The notes under the pieces are model-generated. The model was given only the letters and a program-made list of their open reading frames with translations. It was not told the origin of the DNA and ran no database searches. The position numbers and the translations under genes were made by a program. A stretch of DNA of 33,223 nt. It comes from Bacteroidota bacterium (lineage in GTDB: Bacteria; Bacteroidota; Bacteroidia; B-17B0; Aurantibacillaceae). The DNA lies in the NCBI GenBank assembly GCA_005787585.1, contig SYAL01000011.1:1-33223 (forward strand), given 5' to 3'. This document shows positions 17,393 through 26,060 of this stretch, in pieces; the stretch's first letter is position 1; each line of letters starts with the position of its first letter.

Positions 17393-18715
17393 ATGTCGAA
17401 AGTGATAGAAAGTATAAAAAATTTATGGCATTTTGTTTCGGTAAAAATGTGGAAAATTAGGTTGGATAAGGTCAATAAAAGACAGGGCATATTATTGCGA
17501 CAATTAAGAATTTTATTCCTATCTATTCAAGGCTTCTACGAAGATAAATGTTTTACAAAAGCTACAGCTCTTACATTTTATACTATTTTCTCAATTGTAC
17601 CGGTTTTAGCTTTAGTTTTTGCAATTTCTAAAGGATTTGGATTTGAAAAAAATTTACAAGAACAATTACTAATTAATTATCCTGAATATACTCAACTTTT
17701 AAAAAAAGCATTTATTTATGCTGGAGCAATGCTACAAAATACAGAAAGTGGATTAATTGCCGGATTTGGTATTGTTTTATTATTATGGAGCGTAATTAAA
17801 TTACTGGATAGCATTGAAGAGATATTTAATGAAATATGGGAAATAAAAAAAGGAAGAACTTTATTAAGAAAATTAACAGACTATATAACAGTCATGCTAA
17901 TTAGCCCTGTTCTAATTATTTTAGCTGGAGGCATTATTTTATCTATCGAAAATCAAATTGGTAATATGCATTTGTTAAGTGTACTTAACGTATTTCTAAT
18001 TAAATTATTTGCATATTGTTTAATCATAGCGGTTTTTACTTGTTTGTATTTAGTTATGCCAAATACAAAAGTTAAATTAAAATCATCAGCTGTTGCAGGA
18101 CTTATAGCTTCTATCATGTTTCAAATATTAAAATGGGCTTATATAAAATTTCAAATTGGAGCCAACTCACTAAATTTTATATATGGTGGTTTTGCAGCTT
18201 TACCTTTGTTTTTAATTTTAATACAATATAGTTGGTATGTGGTATTATTTGGAGCTGAAATTGCTTTTGCAAATGAACATGTAGACCAATATGAATTAAA
18301 AAATGAAATAAATAAATTAAGTTCGAGATACAAAAAAATAATTTCGCTAATGATTGCTAATGTAGTTTCGAAAAGATTTTATAATGGAGAAAAACCACTC
18401 TCTGATGCAGAAATATCAGAGCAATTAGATGTCCCATATAGGTTAGTTAGAATGATTATTAATGACTTCACCGAAACTGGAATTTTTAATGAGATAAAAT
18501 CTGAAAATACAAAAGAAATTAGATATCAACCGGGAGTTACTGAAAGTAAATTCACAGTGAACTATATAATCGAAACCATAGATAAAAAAGGGTCAAATAC
18601 CTTGCCCATTAGTAATAGTAATGAATTAATTCATATTAATAAACTTGTAGAAAATATGGATAAAATACTTCATAATAATTTTGGTAATACACTTGTGCAC
18701 AATCTTGTAAAATAA
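17393..18715 (+). CDS. YihY/BrkB-family membrane protein with C-terminal helix-turn-helix-like region
   Basis: A 440-residue inner-membrane protein of the YihY/UPF0761 family, with about six helices. Landmarks are TALTFYTIFSIVPVLALVFA, IKLLDSIEEIFNEIW and the NFIYGGFAALPLFLILIQYS segment. The biochemical role of the family is not settled, and the old link to RNase BN is incorrect. After the membrane part, roughly residues 300-440 are soluble and contain LSDAEISEQLDVPYRLVRMI, which reads like a winged-helix element, followed by a linker and tail. I start at ATG 17393 and not at the TTG six codons upstream. DUF5683 follows after one base. Confidence 0.88.
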   Translation: MSKVIESIKNLWHFVSVKMWKIRLDKVNKRQGILLRQLRILFLSIQGFYEDKCFTKATALTFYTIFSIVPVLALVFAISKGFGFEKNLQEQLLINYPEYTQLLKKAFIYAGAMLQNTESGLIAGFGIVLLLWSVIKLLDSIEEIFNEIWEIKKGRTLLRKLTDYITVMLISPVLIILAGGIILSIENQIGNMHLLSVLNVFLIKLFAYCLIIAVFTCLYLVMPNTKVKLKSSAVAGLIASIMFQILKWAYIKFQIGANSLNFIYGGFAALPLFLILIQYSWYVVLFGAEIAFANEHVDQYELKNEINKLSSRYKKIISLMIANVVSKRFYNGEKPLSDAEISEQLDVPYRLVRMIINDFTETGIFNEIKSENTKEIRYQPGVTESKFTVNYIIETIDKKGSNTLPISNSNELIHINKLVENMDKILHNNFGNTLVHNLVK

Positions 18716-18716
18716 T

Positions 18717-19307
18717 TTGAAACATTGTTTTTTAATATCTATTTATTATTTTTTACTAACCAGCAATATGACTTTATTTGCTCAATCCAATCCGATATTG
18801 GGTTCAGATAGTATAATAAATAAACCATTATCAACAATAATTAAATATTCTCATCCTCGTATACCTACTATCATGAGTTCGATTTTACCTGGCTTAGGGC
18901 AATTATATAATAAAAAATTATGGAAAGTACCAATTATTTATTCATGTCTTATTGGATTTGGCTATTATTATAAGATAAATACTGAAGAATATAATAAATA
19001 TAGGACGAGTGTAATTGCTTTATATGATAATGATCCAAGTACGATACCTCAAATAACAAATTACTCTGGCGAACAATTACAAAGTTTAAAATTAAGTTAT
19101 AAAAAAAGTAGAGATTTATCGGCTATCGGATTAGTAATAGTCTATCTTTTCAATATTATAGATGCAAATGTAGATGGTCATTTAAAATCTTTTGATGTGA
19201 GTGATGACTTAAGTTTAAAAATAGATCCTTGGAAAAATATTTATCAAGATTCATATAATAACTTCAATACATCCATAGGTTTATCAGTTAAATTAAATTT
19301 TAAATAA
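18717..19307 (+). CDS. DUF5683 domain protein
   Basis: A 196-residue protein with a signal sequence (residues 1-22, ending LFAQS). The DUF5683 core shows ILPGLGQLYNKKLWKVPIIY, then a hydrophobic helix, a YNKYR motif and a second hydrophobic segment with NIIDANVDGHLKSFDVSDDL. The function of the family is unknown. The start is TTG 18717, one base after the previous stop; the internal ATG at residue 18 would cut through the signal peptide. In many Bacteroidota this gene lies beside parA, parB, dapB and lepB; here only dapB follows, one base downstream. Confidence 0.85.
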   Translation: MKHCFLISIYYFLLTSNMTLFAQSNPILGSDSIINKPLSTIIKYSHPRIPTIMSSILPGLGQLYNKKLWKVPIIYSCLIGFGYYYKINTEEYNKYRTSVIALYDNDPSTIPQITNYSGEQLQSLKLSYKKSRDLSAIGLVIVYLFNIIDANVDGHLKSFDVSDDLSLKIDPWKNIYQDSYNNFNTSIGLSVKLNFK

Positions 19308-19308
19308 G

Positions 19309-20016
19309 ATGAAAATTGCTTTATTCGGTTATGGAAAAATGGGAAAAGAAATTGAAACCATTGCAACCAAAAGAAATCACGAAATTGTTTTGATAGTTGA
19401 TAGTACCAACTCTGATTTATTAACATCATCTGATTTAAATAAAGCCGATGTAGCGATAGAATTTAGCAGACCAGATGCAGTAATATCAAATATTACAACT
19501 TGTATTAATGCGAATTTACCAATTATTGTTGGAACTACAGGATGGCAGGATAATTTTAAATCAGTAGAAAAATTATGTAAACAAAAAAAAGGAAGTTTAT
19601 TCTATGCATCTAATTTTAGTTTAGGGGTAAACTTATTTTTAAAAGTAAATACTTATTTAGCAGAATTGATGAATAAATACGAAGATTATGAAATTAGTAT
19701 TGAAGAAATTCATCATATTCATAAATTAGATAAACCAAGTGGCACTGCCATTACATTAGCAAATAAAATTATTGATAAAATAGATCGGAAAAAAAAATGG
19801 AGTATTTTAAATAAAAATAAGGATACAGTTTTTATCAAAGACACACGCGAAGGAATGGTTTTGGGGACACATCTTGTTAAATATAATTCTACCATTGATG
19901 ATATTGAAATTATGCATAAAGCCCACAGTCGTAAAGGATTTGCTCAAGGTGCTATTATTGCTGCAGAGTTTTTAAAAGATAAAAAAGGCATTTATACTAT
20001 GAACGATATTATTTAA
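19309..20016 (+). CDS. dapB: 4-hydroxy-tetrahydrodipicolinate reductase
   Basis: Reduces 4-hydroxy-tetrahydrodipicolinate with NAD(P)H in the diaminopimelate/lysine pathway, so it feeds both peptidoglycan and lysine synthesis. At 235 residues it is of the short Bacteroidota type. The N-terminal Rossmann loop is FGYGKMGKEI, the cofactor segment is GTTGW, and the catalytic region is EEIHHIHKLDKPSGTAITLA, holding the active-site histidines, lysine and dipicolinate-binding residues. It starts at ATG one base after the DUF5683 gene and is probably translationally coupled to it. Confidence 0.97.
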   Translation: MKIALFGYGKMGKEIETIATKRNHEIVLIVDSTNSDLLTSSDLNKADVAIEFSRPDAVISNITTCINANLPIIVGTTGWQDNFKSVEKLCKQKKGSLFYASNFSLGVNLFLKVNTYLAELMNKYEDYEISIEEIHHIHKLDKPSGTAITLANKIIDKIDRKKKWSILNKNKDTVFIKDTREGMVLGTHLVKYNSTIDDIEIMHKAHSRKGFAQGAIIAAEFLKDKKGIYTMNDII

Positions 20017-20040
20017 TCAGCGCATCTTTTCAATAAAATA

Positions 20041-20388
20041 ATGAACTATCATTGGATAAAAATATTTGATAATCGAACTGAACTAGAATCTCTAATCCCA
20101 ATAAACACAATAATAGTATTTGAATTACGAAACGAAAAAATTTGTGTTACTCAAACCCAAAATGGATTTTTTGCTGTTCAAGATAAATGCCCTCATAATG
20201 GCGCAAGTTTAAGTAAAGGATTTTGCTCTAAAAATAATGAAATTGTTTGCCCACTTCATCGATATTCTTTTAATTTAGAAAATGGAAGAGCAACATCTGG
20301 TGGAGCGTTTGCCCTAAAAACATACCCTATACAAAGTAAAAAAAATGGGGTATATATTGGCATAGAAGCAAAATGGTGGGAAGTGTAA
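20041..20388 (+). CDS. Small Rieske-type [2Fe-2S] protein
   Basis: A 115-residue cytoplasmic protein consisting of one Rieske domain. The cluster ligands are Cys50 and His52 (CPH) and Cys70 and His73 (CPLH), with the usual spacing. There is no signal peptide or membrane helix, so it resembles the ferredoxin component of soluble oxygenases or nitrite reductase small subunits, not the bc1 Rieske protein. It lies 24 bases after dapB, but no oxygenase or reductase gene is nearby, so its electron partner cannot be named. Confidence 0.88.
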   Translation: MNYHWIKIFDNRTELESLIPINTIIVFELRNEKICVTQTQNGFFAVQDKCPHNGASLSKGFCSKNNEIVCPLHRYSFNLENGRATSGGAFALKTYPIQSKKNGVYIGIEAKWWEV

Positions 20389-20420
20389 TAGATTAATGAA
20401 ATAAAAAAATCTTTTTTTTC

Positions 20421-21632
20421 TTAGCGAACTAAATCCATTTTTGTAAAAACTCTTACAGGATATAAGGCTGCAAAAAATCCAATCATCATAATTACACTAA
20501 AAATCCAAACAAAATCATTCAGCCTTAAATCTATTGGATAGTATGGAATAATATATTCGTTGCCAAACTTTACTAAATGATATTTAATTTGAAGCCAACA
20601 AATAAATAATCCAATTATTAATCCTAATGTAGCTCCAATTGCAGTAATCAAAAAACCTTCTCTCATAAAAATATTTCGAATTAGAGGCAAACTGGCTCCT
20701 ATGCTAAATAATGTTTTTATGTCTTTATGTTTTTCAATAATCAACATGGTTAAAGCACCAATAATATTAAATGTTGCAATTATCAAAATAAAAGCCAAAA
20801 TAATAAAGGTGGCAAGTTTTTCTGTTTCTAAAACTTTAAATAAAGCATCATTTAATTGATATCTATTCTTAACAACAAAATCTGTCCCCATTTTTTTAAT
20901 TAAGATTGTTTGCACTGCTTCTATCTTTTCTTTATCACAAGATATTTCTAAAGCTGTAATTTTAGTGGGAGAGTCAAATAATTTTTTTGCCGTTTCTATA
21001 TTCACAAAAGCAAATTGATAATCAAGTTCATCATTTAAACTAAAAACACCGCACGGCGAACAATAGATTTGATTTAAATTATCATTAGGGTTTAATGAGT
21101 TGGAGATACCCCTTACTGGGCTAAATAAAATTAAATCTGAGCTTAATTCCCCTATATTTACTTGTAATTGATCTGCTACTCCTCGACCTAAAATTATTTT
21201 AGAATTTACTGAATCATTCAACCCATAAATGCCTTGCACAATTGCCGAATCAATTTTTGTTACTTTATTAAAATACTTATCAATTCCTTTGATTGAAATA
21301 AGAGTTTGCTTATCAAAATTTTTTAGAAGAGCTTTATCGCTTATTGTTTGAGAAATTGCTAAAACACCATCTATCAATTTCAACTTGTTTAATTCAACAT
21401 TGCTAATTTTAAAATACTTTCCTGAAATTGGTGTTACTTTTAAATCGGGCTCAAACACATTATACAGATTAGCCACTGTGCTGGTAAGCCCATTCATAGC
21501 GCTTAAAATAACAATTAATGCTGCCGTTGTAATGGCAATAGCAATAATACTAATCCAACTAATTATATTAATGGCATTATTCGATTTTTTTGAAACTAAA
21601 TAACGCTTTGCTATATAAAACGAAAAATCCAA
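20421..21632 (-). CDS. FtsX-fold ABC permease, LolC/LolE-like
   Basis: A 403-residue permease with the MacB/LolE plan: an N-terminal helix (about residues 22-48, in NAINIISWISIIAIAITTAA), a large periplasmic domain and three C-terminal helices starting near LATFIILAFILIIATFNIIG. The N-terminus FYIAKRYLVSKKSNNAINII is typical of LolC/LolE, which extract lipoproteins from the inner membrane. The frame opens at TTG 21632, three bases after the rbfA stop, so the two genes are coupled; this rbfA-permease order is frequent in Bacteroidota. The matching ATPase is probably the LolD-like protein at 15198-15851. Confidence 0.88.
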   Translation of the reverse strand: MDFSFYIAKRYLVSKKSNNAINIISWISIIAIAITTAALIVILSAMNGLTSTVANLYNVFEPDLKVTPISGKYFKISNVELNKLKLIDGVLAISQTISDKALLKNFDKQTLISIKGIDKYFNKVTKIDSAIVQGIYGLNDSVNSKIILGRGVADQLQVNIGELSSDLILFSPVRGISNSLNPNDNLNQIYCSPCGVFSLNDELDYQFAFVNIETAKKLFDSPTKITALEISCDKEKIEAVQTILIKKMGTDFVVKNRYQLNDALFKVLETEKLATFIILAFILIIATFNIIGALTMLIIEKHKDIKTLFSIGASLPLIRNIFMREGFLITAIGATLGLIIGLFICWLQIKYHLVKFGNEYIIPYYPIDLRLNDFVWIFSVIMMIGFFAALYPVRVFTKMDLVR

Positions 21633-21635
21633 ATA

Positions 21636-21974
21636 CTACTTTTTTAAAAGTGCTTCAATTTTCATGGCATAATCGAGCGAGTCGTCAATAAAAAACATTA
21701 ACTGTGGAACAATACGTAATTGTTTGCCAACAATAAGTCCAAGTATTTTACGAATAATACTATTTTGATCTTGTATTAATTTAAAAGTGACGGCCTTATC
21801 TTTAGTTGCCATAATACTAATATAAATTTTTGCAGAACTCAGGTCTGGACTTATTCGAACAGTTGTTACTGTAATAAATCCACCACCAAAAAGTGATTTA
21901 GATTTACTTCTAAAAATTTCAGCTAATTCTTTAGCCAATAATTTATTTACTTTTTGTTGCCTCAGGCTTTCCAT
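21636..21974 (-). CDS. rbfA: Ribosome-binding factor A
   Basis: A 112-residue single KH-fold protein that helps mature the 30S subunit and supports growth at low temperature. The N-terminus ESLRQQKVNKLLAKELAEIF and the ITVTTVRISPDLSSAKIYIS strand-helix segment are diagnostic, and RIVPQLMFFIDDSLDYAMKI closes the fold. A -7 box lies only four bases before its ATG. The FtsX-like permease gene follows three bases after the stop. Confidence 0.96.
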   Translation of the reverse strand: MESLRQQKVNKLLAKELAEIFRSKSKSLFGGGFITVTTVRISPDLSSAKIYISIMATKDKAVTFKLIQDQNSIIRKILGLIVGKQLRIVPQLMFFIDDSLDYAMKIEALLKK

Positions 21975-21978
21975 CTGA

Positions 21979-21986
21979 CAAATGTA
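21979..21986 (-). promoter_or_regulatory. Bacteroidota -7 box before rbfA
   Basis: Read on the minus strand the bases are TACATTTG, identical to the box before the SET gene, followed by TCAG and the rbfA ATG. The spacing puts the transcription start at the start codon, which implies a leaderless message. Confidence 0.5.
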
Positions 21987-22044
21987 ATGAGATTTTTGTA
22001 GTATATTAGCTAATAATTTTATTAAAATTCACTTATTATTAGGC

Positions 22045-23886
22045 ATGAAAAAACTATTTTCAGTTTTAAAATATACAAAAAACTATAAAAGTTACACTGC
22101 TCTAAATATAATTTTTAATGTTCTTTTTGCCATATTATCTGCCTCTACTTTGGCATTAATAGCTCCTTTTTTAGACCTTTTATTTAAGAATGACATCATT
22201 GGTTTAAATATAATTTTACAAAAAGGCTTATCTAAATTTTCTTTGAGTTCAAGTTATTTTCAAAATTTTTCTAACTACTATTTAGCTGTTCTAATTATAA
22301 AAAAAGGAAAGATAGGTGCATTAATAATTATTTGTTTGAGTGTATTAATTCTTACTTTTTTAAAAAACATATGCCGTTATTTTGCTCTTTATTTTATTGC
22401 GCCAATAAGAACAGGGGTAGTTAGAGACTTAAGAAATAAAATGTATAAAAAAGCACTTGAATTACCCCTGAGTTATTATAGTGAAGAAAAAAAAGGAGAT
22501 TTGATTAGTAGGATGACCGTGGATGTTTTAGAGATTGAATGGAGTATTATGCAAACACTTGAAATGATTTTTAGAGAACCACTTACCATTTTTATTTTAT
22601 TTAGTTTAATGCTTTTAATTAGTATAAAACTCACGCTTTATATTTTATTATTACTCCCAATTGCCGCTCTAATTATCGTCATATTAGGAAAAAGTCTAAA
22701 AAACGCTTCTATTAAGACAAAAGAAACTTTAGGCCAAATTATTAGTATTATAGAAGAAAGTTTAGGGAGTTTAAAAGTAATAAAAGCATTTGGTGCCGAA
22801 CTTACTATGCATAATAAATTTGAATCTCTAAATCAAACATTTTTTAAACAATCAACTAAAGTTTATCGTAAAACAGATTTAAGTTCTCCACTAACAGAAA
22901 TAATTGTTACAGGTATTTTAATGCTCGTTCTATTTTTAGGAGGTAAAATGGTTTTTTCTGAAGAACTTTCTGCCGCATTATTTATTAGTTACTTCGCGCT
23001 TGCTTCTCAGTTAATACCTCCAATTAAACAAATAACAAATTCTTATAACAATATTCAAAAAGGAATCGCTAGTGAAGAACGAATTAATAAAATTTTAAAT
23101 GCTGATAATATCATTTTTGATTCTAAAAATGCAATAGAATTAATTCAATTTAATAATACTATCGAATACAAAAATCTATTTTTTAGCTATCATCAAGATA
23201 AAAATAACAGTATTTTAAAAAATATTAATTTATGTATTAAAAAAGGTAAAACTATTGCCTTAGTTGGTCAAAGCGGAAGCGGCAAAACAACATTAGTCGA
23301 TTTACTTTGTCATTTTTATGAAAACGATAAGGGGCAATTACTAATTGATGGGATTGATATAAAAAATATAAAAATAAAAAGTTTAAGAAGTCATATTGGA
23401 GTTGTTACTCAAGAAAGTATCCTTTTTAATGATAATATTCTTAATAACATCGCTTTTGGGCTAGAAAATATAAATGAAAAAAATATTATTGAAGCGGCTA
23501 AAATTGCAAATGCACATGAATTTATTCAACAATTACCTCAAGGATATTATACAAATATTGGTGACCGGGGTGGTAAATTAAGTGGCGGACAAAGGCAAAG
23601 AATAAGTATTGCAAGAGCAGTTCTCCGAAATCCGGCGATATTAATTTTAGATGAAGCTACCTCTGCTTTAGACACAGAAAGTGAAAAATTAGTTCAAGAG
23701 GCACTAACCAACTTAACTAAAAATCGAACAAGTATTGTTATTGCTCATCGTCTTTCAACTATCGCTAATGCTGATGAAATTATTGTAATGCACCAGGGCG
23801 AAATTATCGAACGAGGAAATCATTCAGAATTGATAGCACTAAATGGTACCTATAAAAAATTATGCGAAATGCAAAGCTTTAAATAA
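22045..23886 (+). CDS. ABC exporter with fused membrane and ATPase domains (MsbA-like)
   Basis: A 613-residue half-transporter. Residues 1 to about 340 form the six-helix exporter domain, and the ATPase domain has Walker A GQSGSGKTT near 412, signature LSGGQRQRISIARAVLRNP and Walker B ILILDEATSALD, with the H-loop IAHRLST. This architecture matches MsbA, which flips lipid A-core across the inner membrane, but it is shared with lipid-linked and drug exporters; no motif here settles the substrate. It stands alone between rbfA (divergent) and rsmI, 117 bases downstream. Confidence 0.92.
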   Translation: MKKLFSVLKYTKNYKSYTALNIIFNVLFAILSASTLALIAPFLDLLFKNDIIGLNIILQKGLSKFSLSSSYFQNFSNYYLAVLIIKKGKIGALIIICLSVLILTFLKNICRYFALYFIAPIRTGVVRDLRNKMYKKALELPLSYYSEEKKGDLISRMTVDVLEIEWSIMQTLEMIFREPLTIFILFSLMLLISIKLTLYILLLLPIAALIIVILGKSLKNASIKTKETLGQIISIIEESLGSLKVIKAFGAELTMHNKFESLNQTFFKQSTKVYRKTDLSSPLTEIIVTGILMLVLFLGGKMVFSEELSAALFISYFALASQLIPPIKQITNSYNNIQKGIASEERINKILNADNIIFDSKNAIELIQFNNTIEYKNLFFSYHQDKNNSILKNINLCIKKGKTIALVGQSGSGKTTLVDLLCHFYENDKGQLLIDGIDIKNIKIKSLRSHIGVVTQESILFNDNILNNIAFGLENINEKNIIEAAKIANAHEFIQQLPQGYYTNIGDRGGKLSGGQRQRISIARAVLRNPAILILDEATSALDTESEKLVQEALTNLTKNRTSIVIAHRLSTIANADEIIVMHQGEIIERGNHSELIALNGTYKKLCEMQSFK

Positions 23887-24003
23887 GCTCGTAATAATTT
23901 TAATTAGTTTTAAAATTCTAATCTAACCATTAACATTTAATTATCAATAACTATTCCTTTTCAGTTTTTATTATTGAATATTAAAAATTAATTTCAATTT
24001 TAT

Positions 24004-24708
24004 ATGAGCGGACGATTATTTATAGTGCCAACCCCTATAGGAAATTTAGAAGACATTACTCTTCGCGCCATTAACACCTTAAAAGAAGTTGACTTAATTT
24101 TAGCTGAAGATACACGCACTTCTTCTTTTTTATTAAAACATTTAGGTATTTCAAAACCTTTAAAATCATATCATCAACACAACGAACATAAAATTTTAGA
24201 CGAACTTATTACCCAATTAAATTCCGGAAAAAATATTGCCTTAATCTCCGATGCGGGAACACCTGGCATTTCAGACCCAGGTTTTTTATTAATTAGAGAA
24301 GCTATAGAAAAAAATATTTCGATTATTTCTTTACCTGGAGCCACCGCTTTTGTGCCAGCTCTTAATAATAGTGGCTTGCCTTGCAACGAATTTAGTTTTT
24401 ATGGCTTTCTGCCTCAAAAAAAAGGCAGGCAAACACGATTAAAATTATTAGCATTCGAAGAAAAAACATTTATTGTTTACGAATCGCCATTTAGATTAAT
24501 AAAATTATTACAAGAATTACAAAAGCATTTGGGTGCTAATCGAAAAGCATGCGTTTGTCGTGAACTTTCAAAACTTTTTGAAGAAACAAAACGGGGAAGT
24601 TTAGAGGAATTAATTCTATTTTATAATTCGAACCCAGTTAAAGGCGAAATAGTATTGGTAGTTCAAGGTAATAAAAACATAGACTTAGAAACAGATACAA
24701 ATGAGTAA
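24004..24708 (+). CDS. rsmI: 16S rRNA (cytidine(1402)-2'-O)-methyltransferase
   Basis: S-adenosylmethionine-dependent enzyme that methylates the ribose of C1402 in 16S rRNA near the decoding site. The N-terminus FIVPTPIGNLEDITLRA, followed by LILAEDTRTS and SDAGTPGISDPG, is diagnostic. At 234 residues it is shorter than the E. coli enzyme, lacking most of the C-terminal extension, which I believe is usual for Bacteroidota. Its last eight bases overlap the start of corA (ATGAGTAA), so the two are translationally coupled. Confidence 0.96.
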   Translation: MSGRLFIVPTPIGNLEDITLRAINTLKEVDLILAEDTRTSSFLLKHLGISKPLKSYHQHNEHKILDELITQLNSGKNIALISDAGTPGISDPGFLLIREAIEKNISIISLPGATAFVPALNNSGLPCNEFSFYGFLPQKKGRQTRLKLLAFEEKTFIVYESPFRLIKLLQELQKHLGANRKACVCRELSKLFEETKRGSLEELILFYNSNPVKGEIVLVVQGNKNIDLETDTNE

Positions 24709-25744
24709 ATATCAAAATATTGGTGCTCCTCCTGGCACTATGCATTATAGTGGTGAGCATGAAGGTAAACGAATTAAGATTACCCTTATTGAGTTTAACG
24801 ATACCATTTTTTTTGAACAAGATTTTTATGATCTTTCAGAATGCTTTAATCAAATAAAACCTAACATGGTTAAATGGATAAATGTTGAAGGAGTTCATAA
24901 CTTAGATGTAATAGAGTCAATTGGCAAACATTATAACATTCATCCACTTACAAAAGAAGATATTGTGCATGTAGACCAAAGACCAAAATTTGAAGAATAC
25001 GATAATTATATACTTTCTATAATGAAAATGATAATTTATAAAAAAGAAGTGCATGCCGAACAACTTTCGATTATTCTTACAAAAGACACAGTTATCTCTT
25101 TTCAAGAACCTGATGGTGGCGACGCTTTTGATTTAATAAGAAATCGTTTAAGACAACATAAAGGAAGAGTAAGAAAATTAGGAGCAGATTATTTATTTTA
25201 TGCTTTAATGGATGCTGTTGTAGATTACTACTTTTCGGCACTAGAAAAAATTGGTGATAAAGTCGAAGAAATTGAAGAGGCCATTATTAACGATCCCAAA
25301 CATCAATCTCTATTGCAGCTGTATAAATTAAAACGACAAATAATTTATCTTCGCAAGCAAGTTTGGCCACTTCGCGATATGCTCTCAAATTTGTTAAGAT
25401 CTGAATCAAAATTTATTTCCTCAAATACTCAACTTTTTTTTAGAGACTTGCAAGATCATAGCTCTCGAATTATTGATACTATAGAAACTTATCGCGATTT
25501 ACTAAGTGGAATAATGGATGTTTATTTAAGTACAAATTCAAATAAAATGAACGAGGTAATGAAAGTATTAACCATCATATCGACTATATTTATTCCAGTA
25601 ACATTTATTGTTGGAGTATATGGAATGAACTTTGAATTTATGCCTGAATTAAAATCTAAATACGGTTATGCTGCCGTGTGGATTATTATGCTATCGATGA
25701 TGATGGGTCTGTTGTATTACTTTAAACGCAAAAAATGGATTTGA
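24701..25744 (+). CDS. corA: CorA-type magnesium/cobalt channel
   Basis: A 347-residue divalent cation channel of the inner membrane that works as a pentamer. The large N-terminal cytoplasmic domain is followed by a long stalk helix and two C-terminal helices. The GMN selectivity signature lies at residues 308-310 in YGMNFEFMPEL, and the basic end FKRKKWI closes the protein. The start at 24701 overlaps the rsmI stop. The stop is TGA, which shows that TGA is not recoded. Confidence 0.96.
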   Translation: MSKYQNIGAPPGTMHYSGEHEGKRIKITLIEFNDTIFFEQDFYDLSECFNQIKPNMVKWINVEGVHNLDVIESIGKHYNIHPLTKEDIVHVDQRPKFEEYDNYILSIMKMIIYKKEVHAEQLSIILTKDTVISFQEPDGGDAFDLIRNRLRQHKGRVRKLGADYLFYALMDAVVDYYFSALEKIGDKVEEIEEAIINDPKHQSLLQLYKLKRQIIYLRKQVWPLRDMLSNLLRSESKFISSNTQLFFRDLQDHSSRIIDTIETYRDLLSGIMDVYLSTNSNKMNEVMKVLTIISTIFIPVTFIVGVYGMNFEFMPELKSKYGYAAVWIIMLSMMMGLLYYFKRKKWI

Positions 25745-25752
25745 ATCAAATA

Positions 25753-25908
25753 TCAAGAAAGCTCAACGGCATTTGGATATTTTGCTTTCCAATTTTTTAA
25801 ACTTTCTTTTGTTCTGACAGTAATTACCGTTTTACTATCGATTCGTAATTTTACTATATATGTAGTACCTTTAATTTCTGGTTTTTTTATTTTTATCGCA
25901 GCCTTCAT
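25753..25908 (-). CDS. Small basic protein of 51 residues, unknown function
   Basis: On the minus strand an ATG at 25908 opens a 51-residue frame ending in TGA at 25753. The product is strongly basic, with a lysine-rich start (KAAIKIKKPEIKG), an alternating hydrophobic middle (YIVKLRIDSKTVITVRTKE) that should form two or three beta strands, and a short helical end with NWKAKYPNAVELS. GGAAAA-like bases precede the ATG. It is convergent with corA and downstream of rplT on the same strand, beyond the rplT terminator. The beta-strand pattern and sensible composition suggest a real gene, but I recognise no family. Confidence 0.5.
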   Translation of the reverse strand: MKAAIKIKKPEIKGTTYIVKLRIDSKTVITVRTKESLKNWKAKYPNAVELS

Positions 25909-26012
25909 TGTTTTCCTTGATTTACTTGATATTTAAACACAAATAAAGGCATTATGTTGGATTTCTAACGTTAAAATAAGTCAATTTATAAATAGTATTT
26001 AACCAAATAAAA

Positions 26013-26037
26013 ATCGCCCCTAAAATTTAGGGGCGAA
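26013..26037 (-). terminator. Rho-independent terminator of rpmI-rplT
   Basis: A perfect GC-rich inverted repeat, CGCCCCTAAA with TTTAGGGGCG, sits 26 bases after the rplT stop. On the minus strand it is followed by ATTTTTATT, the expected T-rich tail. On the plus strand the tail is poorer, so I assign it to rplT. Confidence 0.85.
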
Positions 26038-26060
26038 AATTCTAAATATGAAGGTAAAAC

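Noticed and set aside
20401..20421. A-run/T-run after the Rieske gene as a two-way terminator
   Set aside because: It contains essentially only A-T pairs and no GC stem; too weak to call in this AT-rich DNA.
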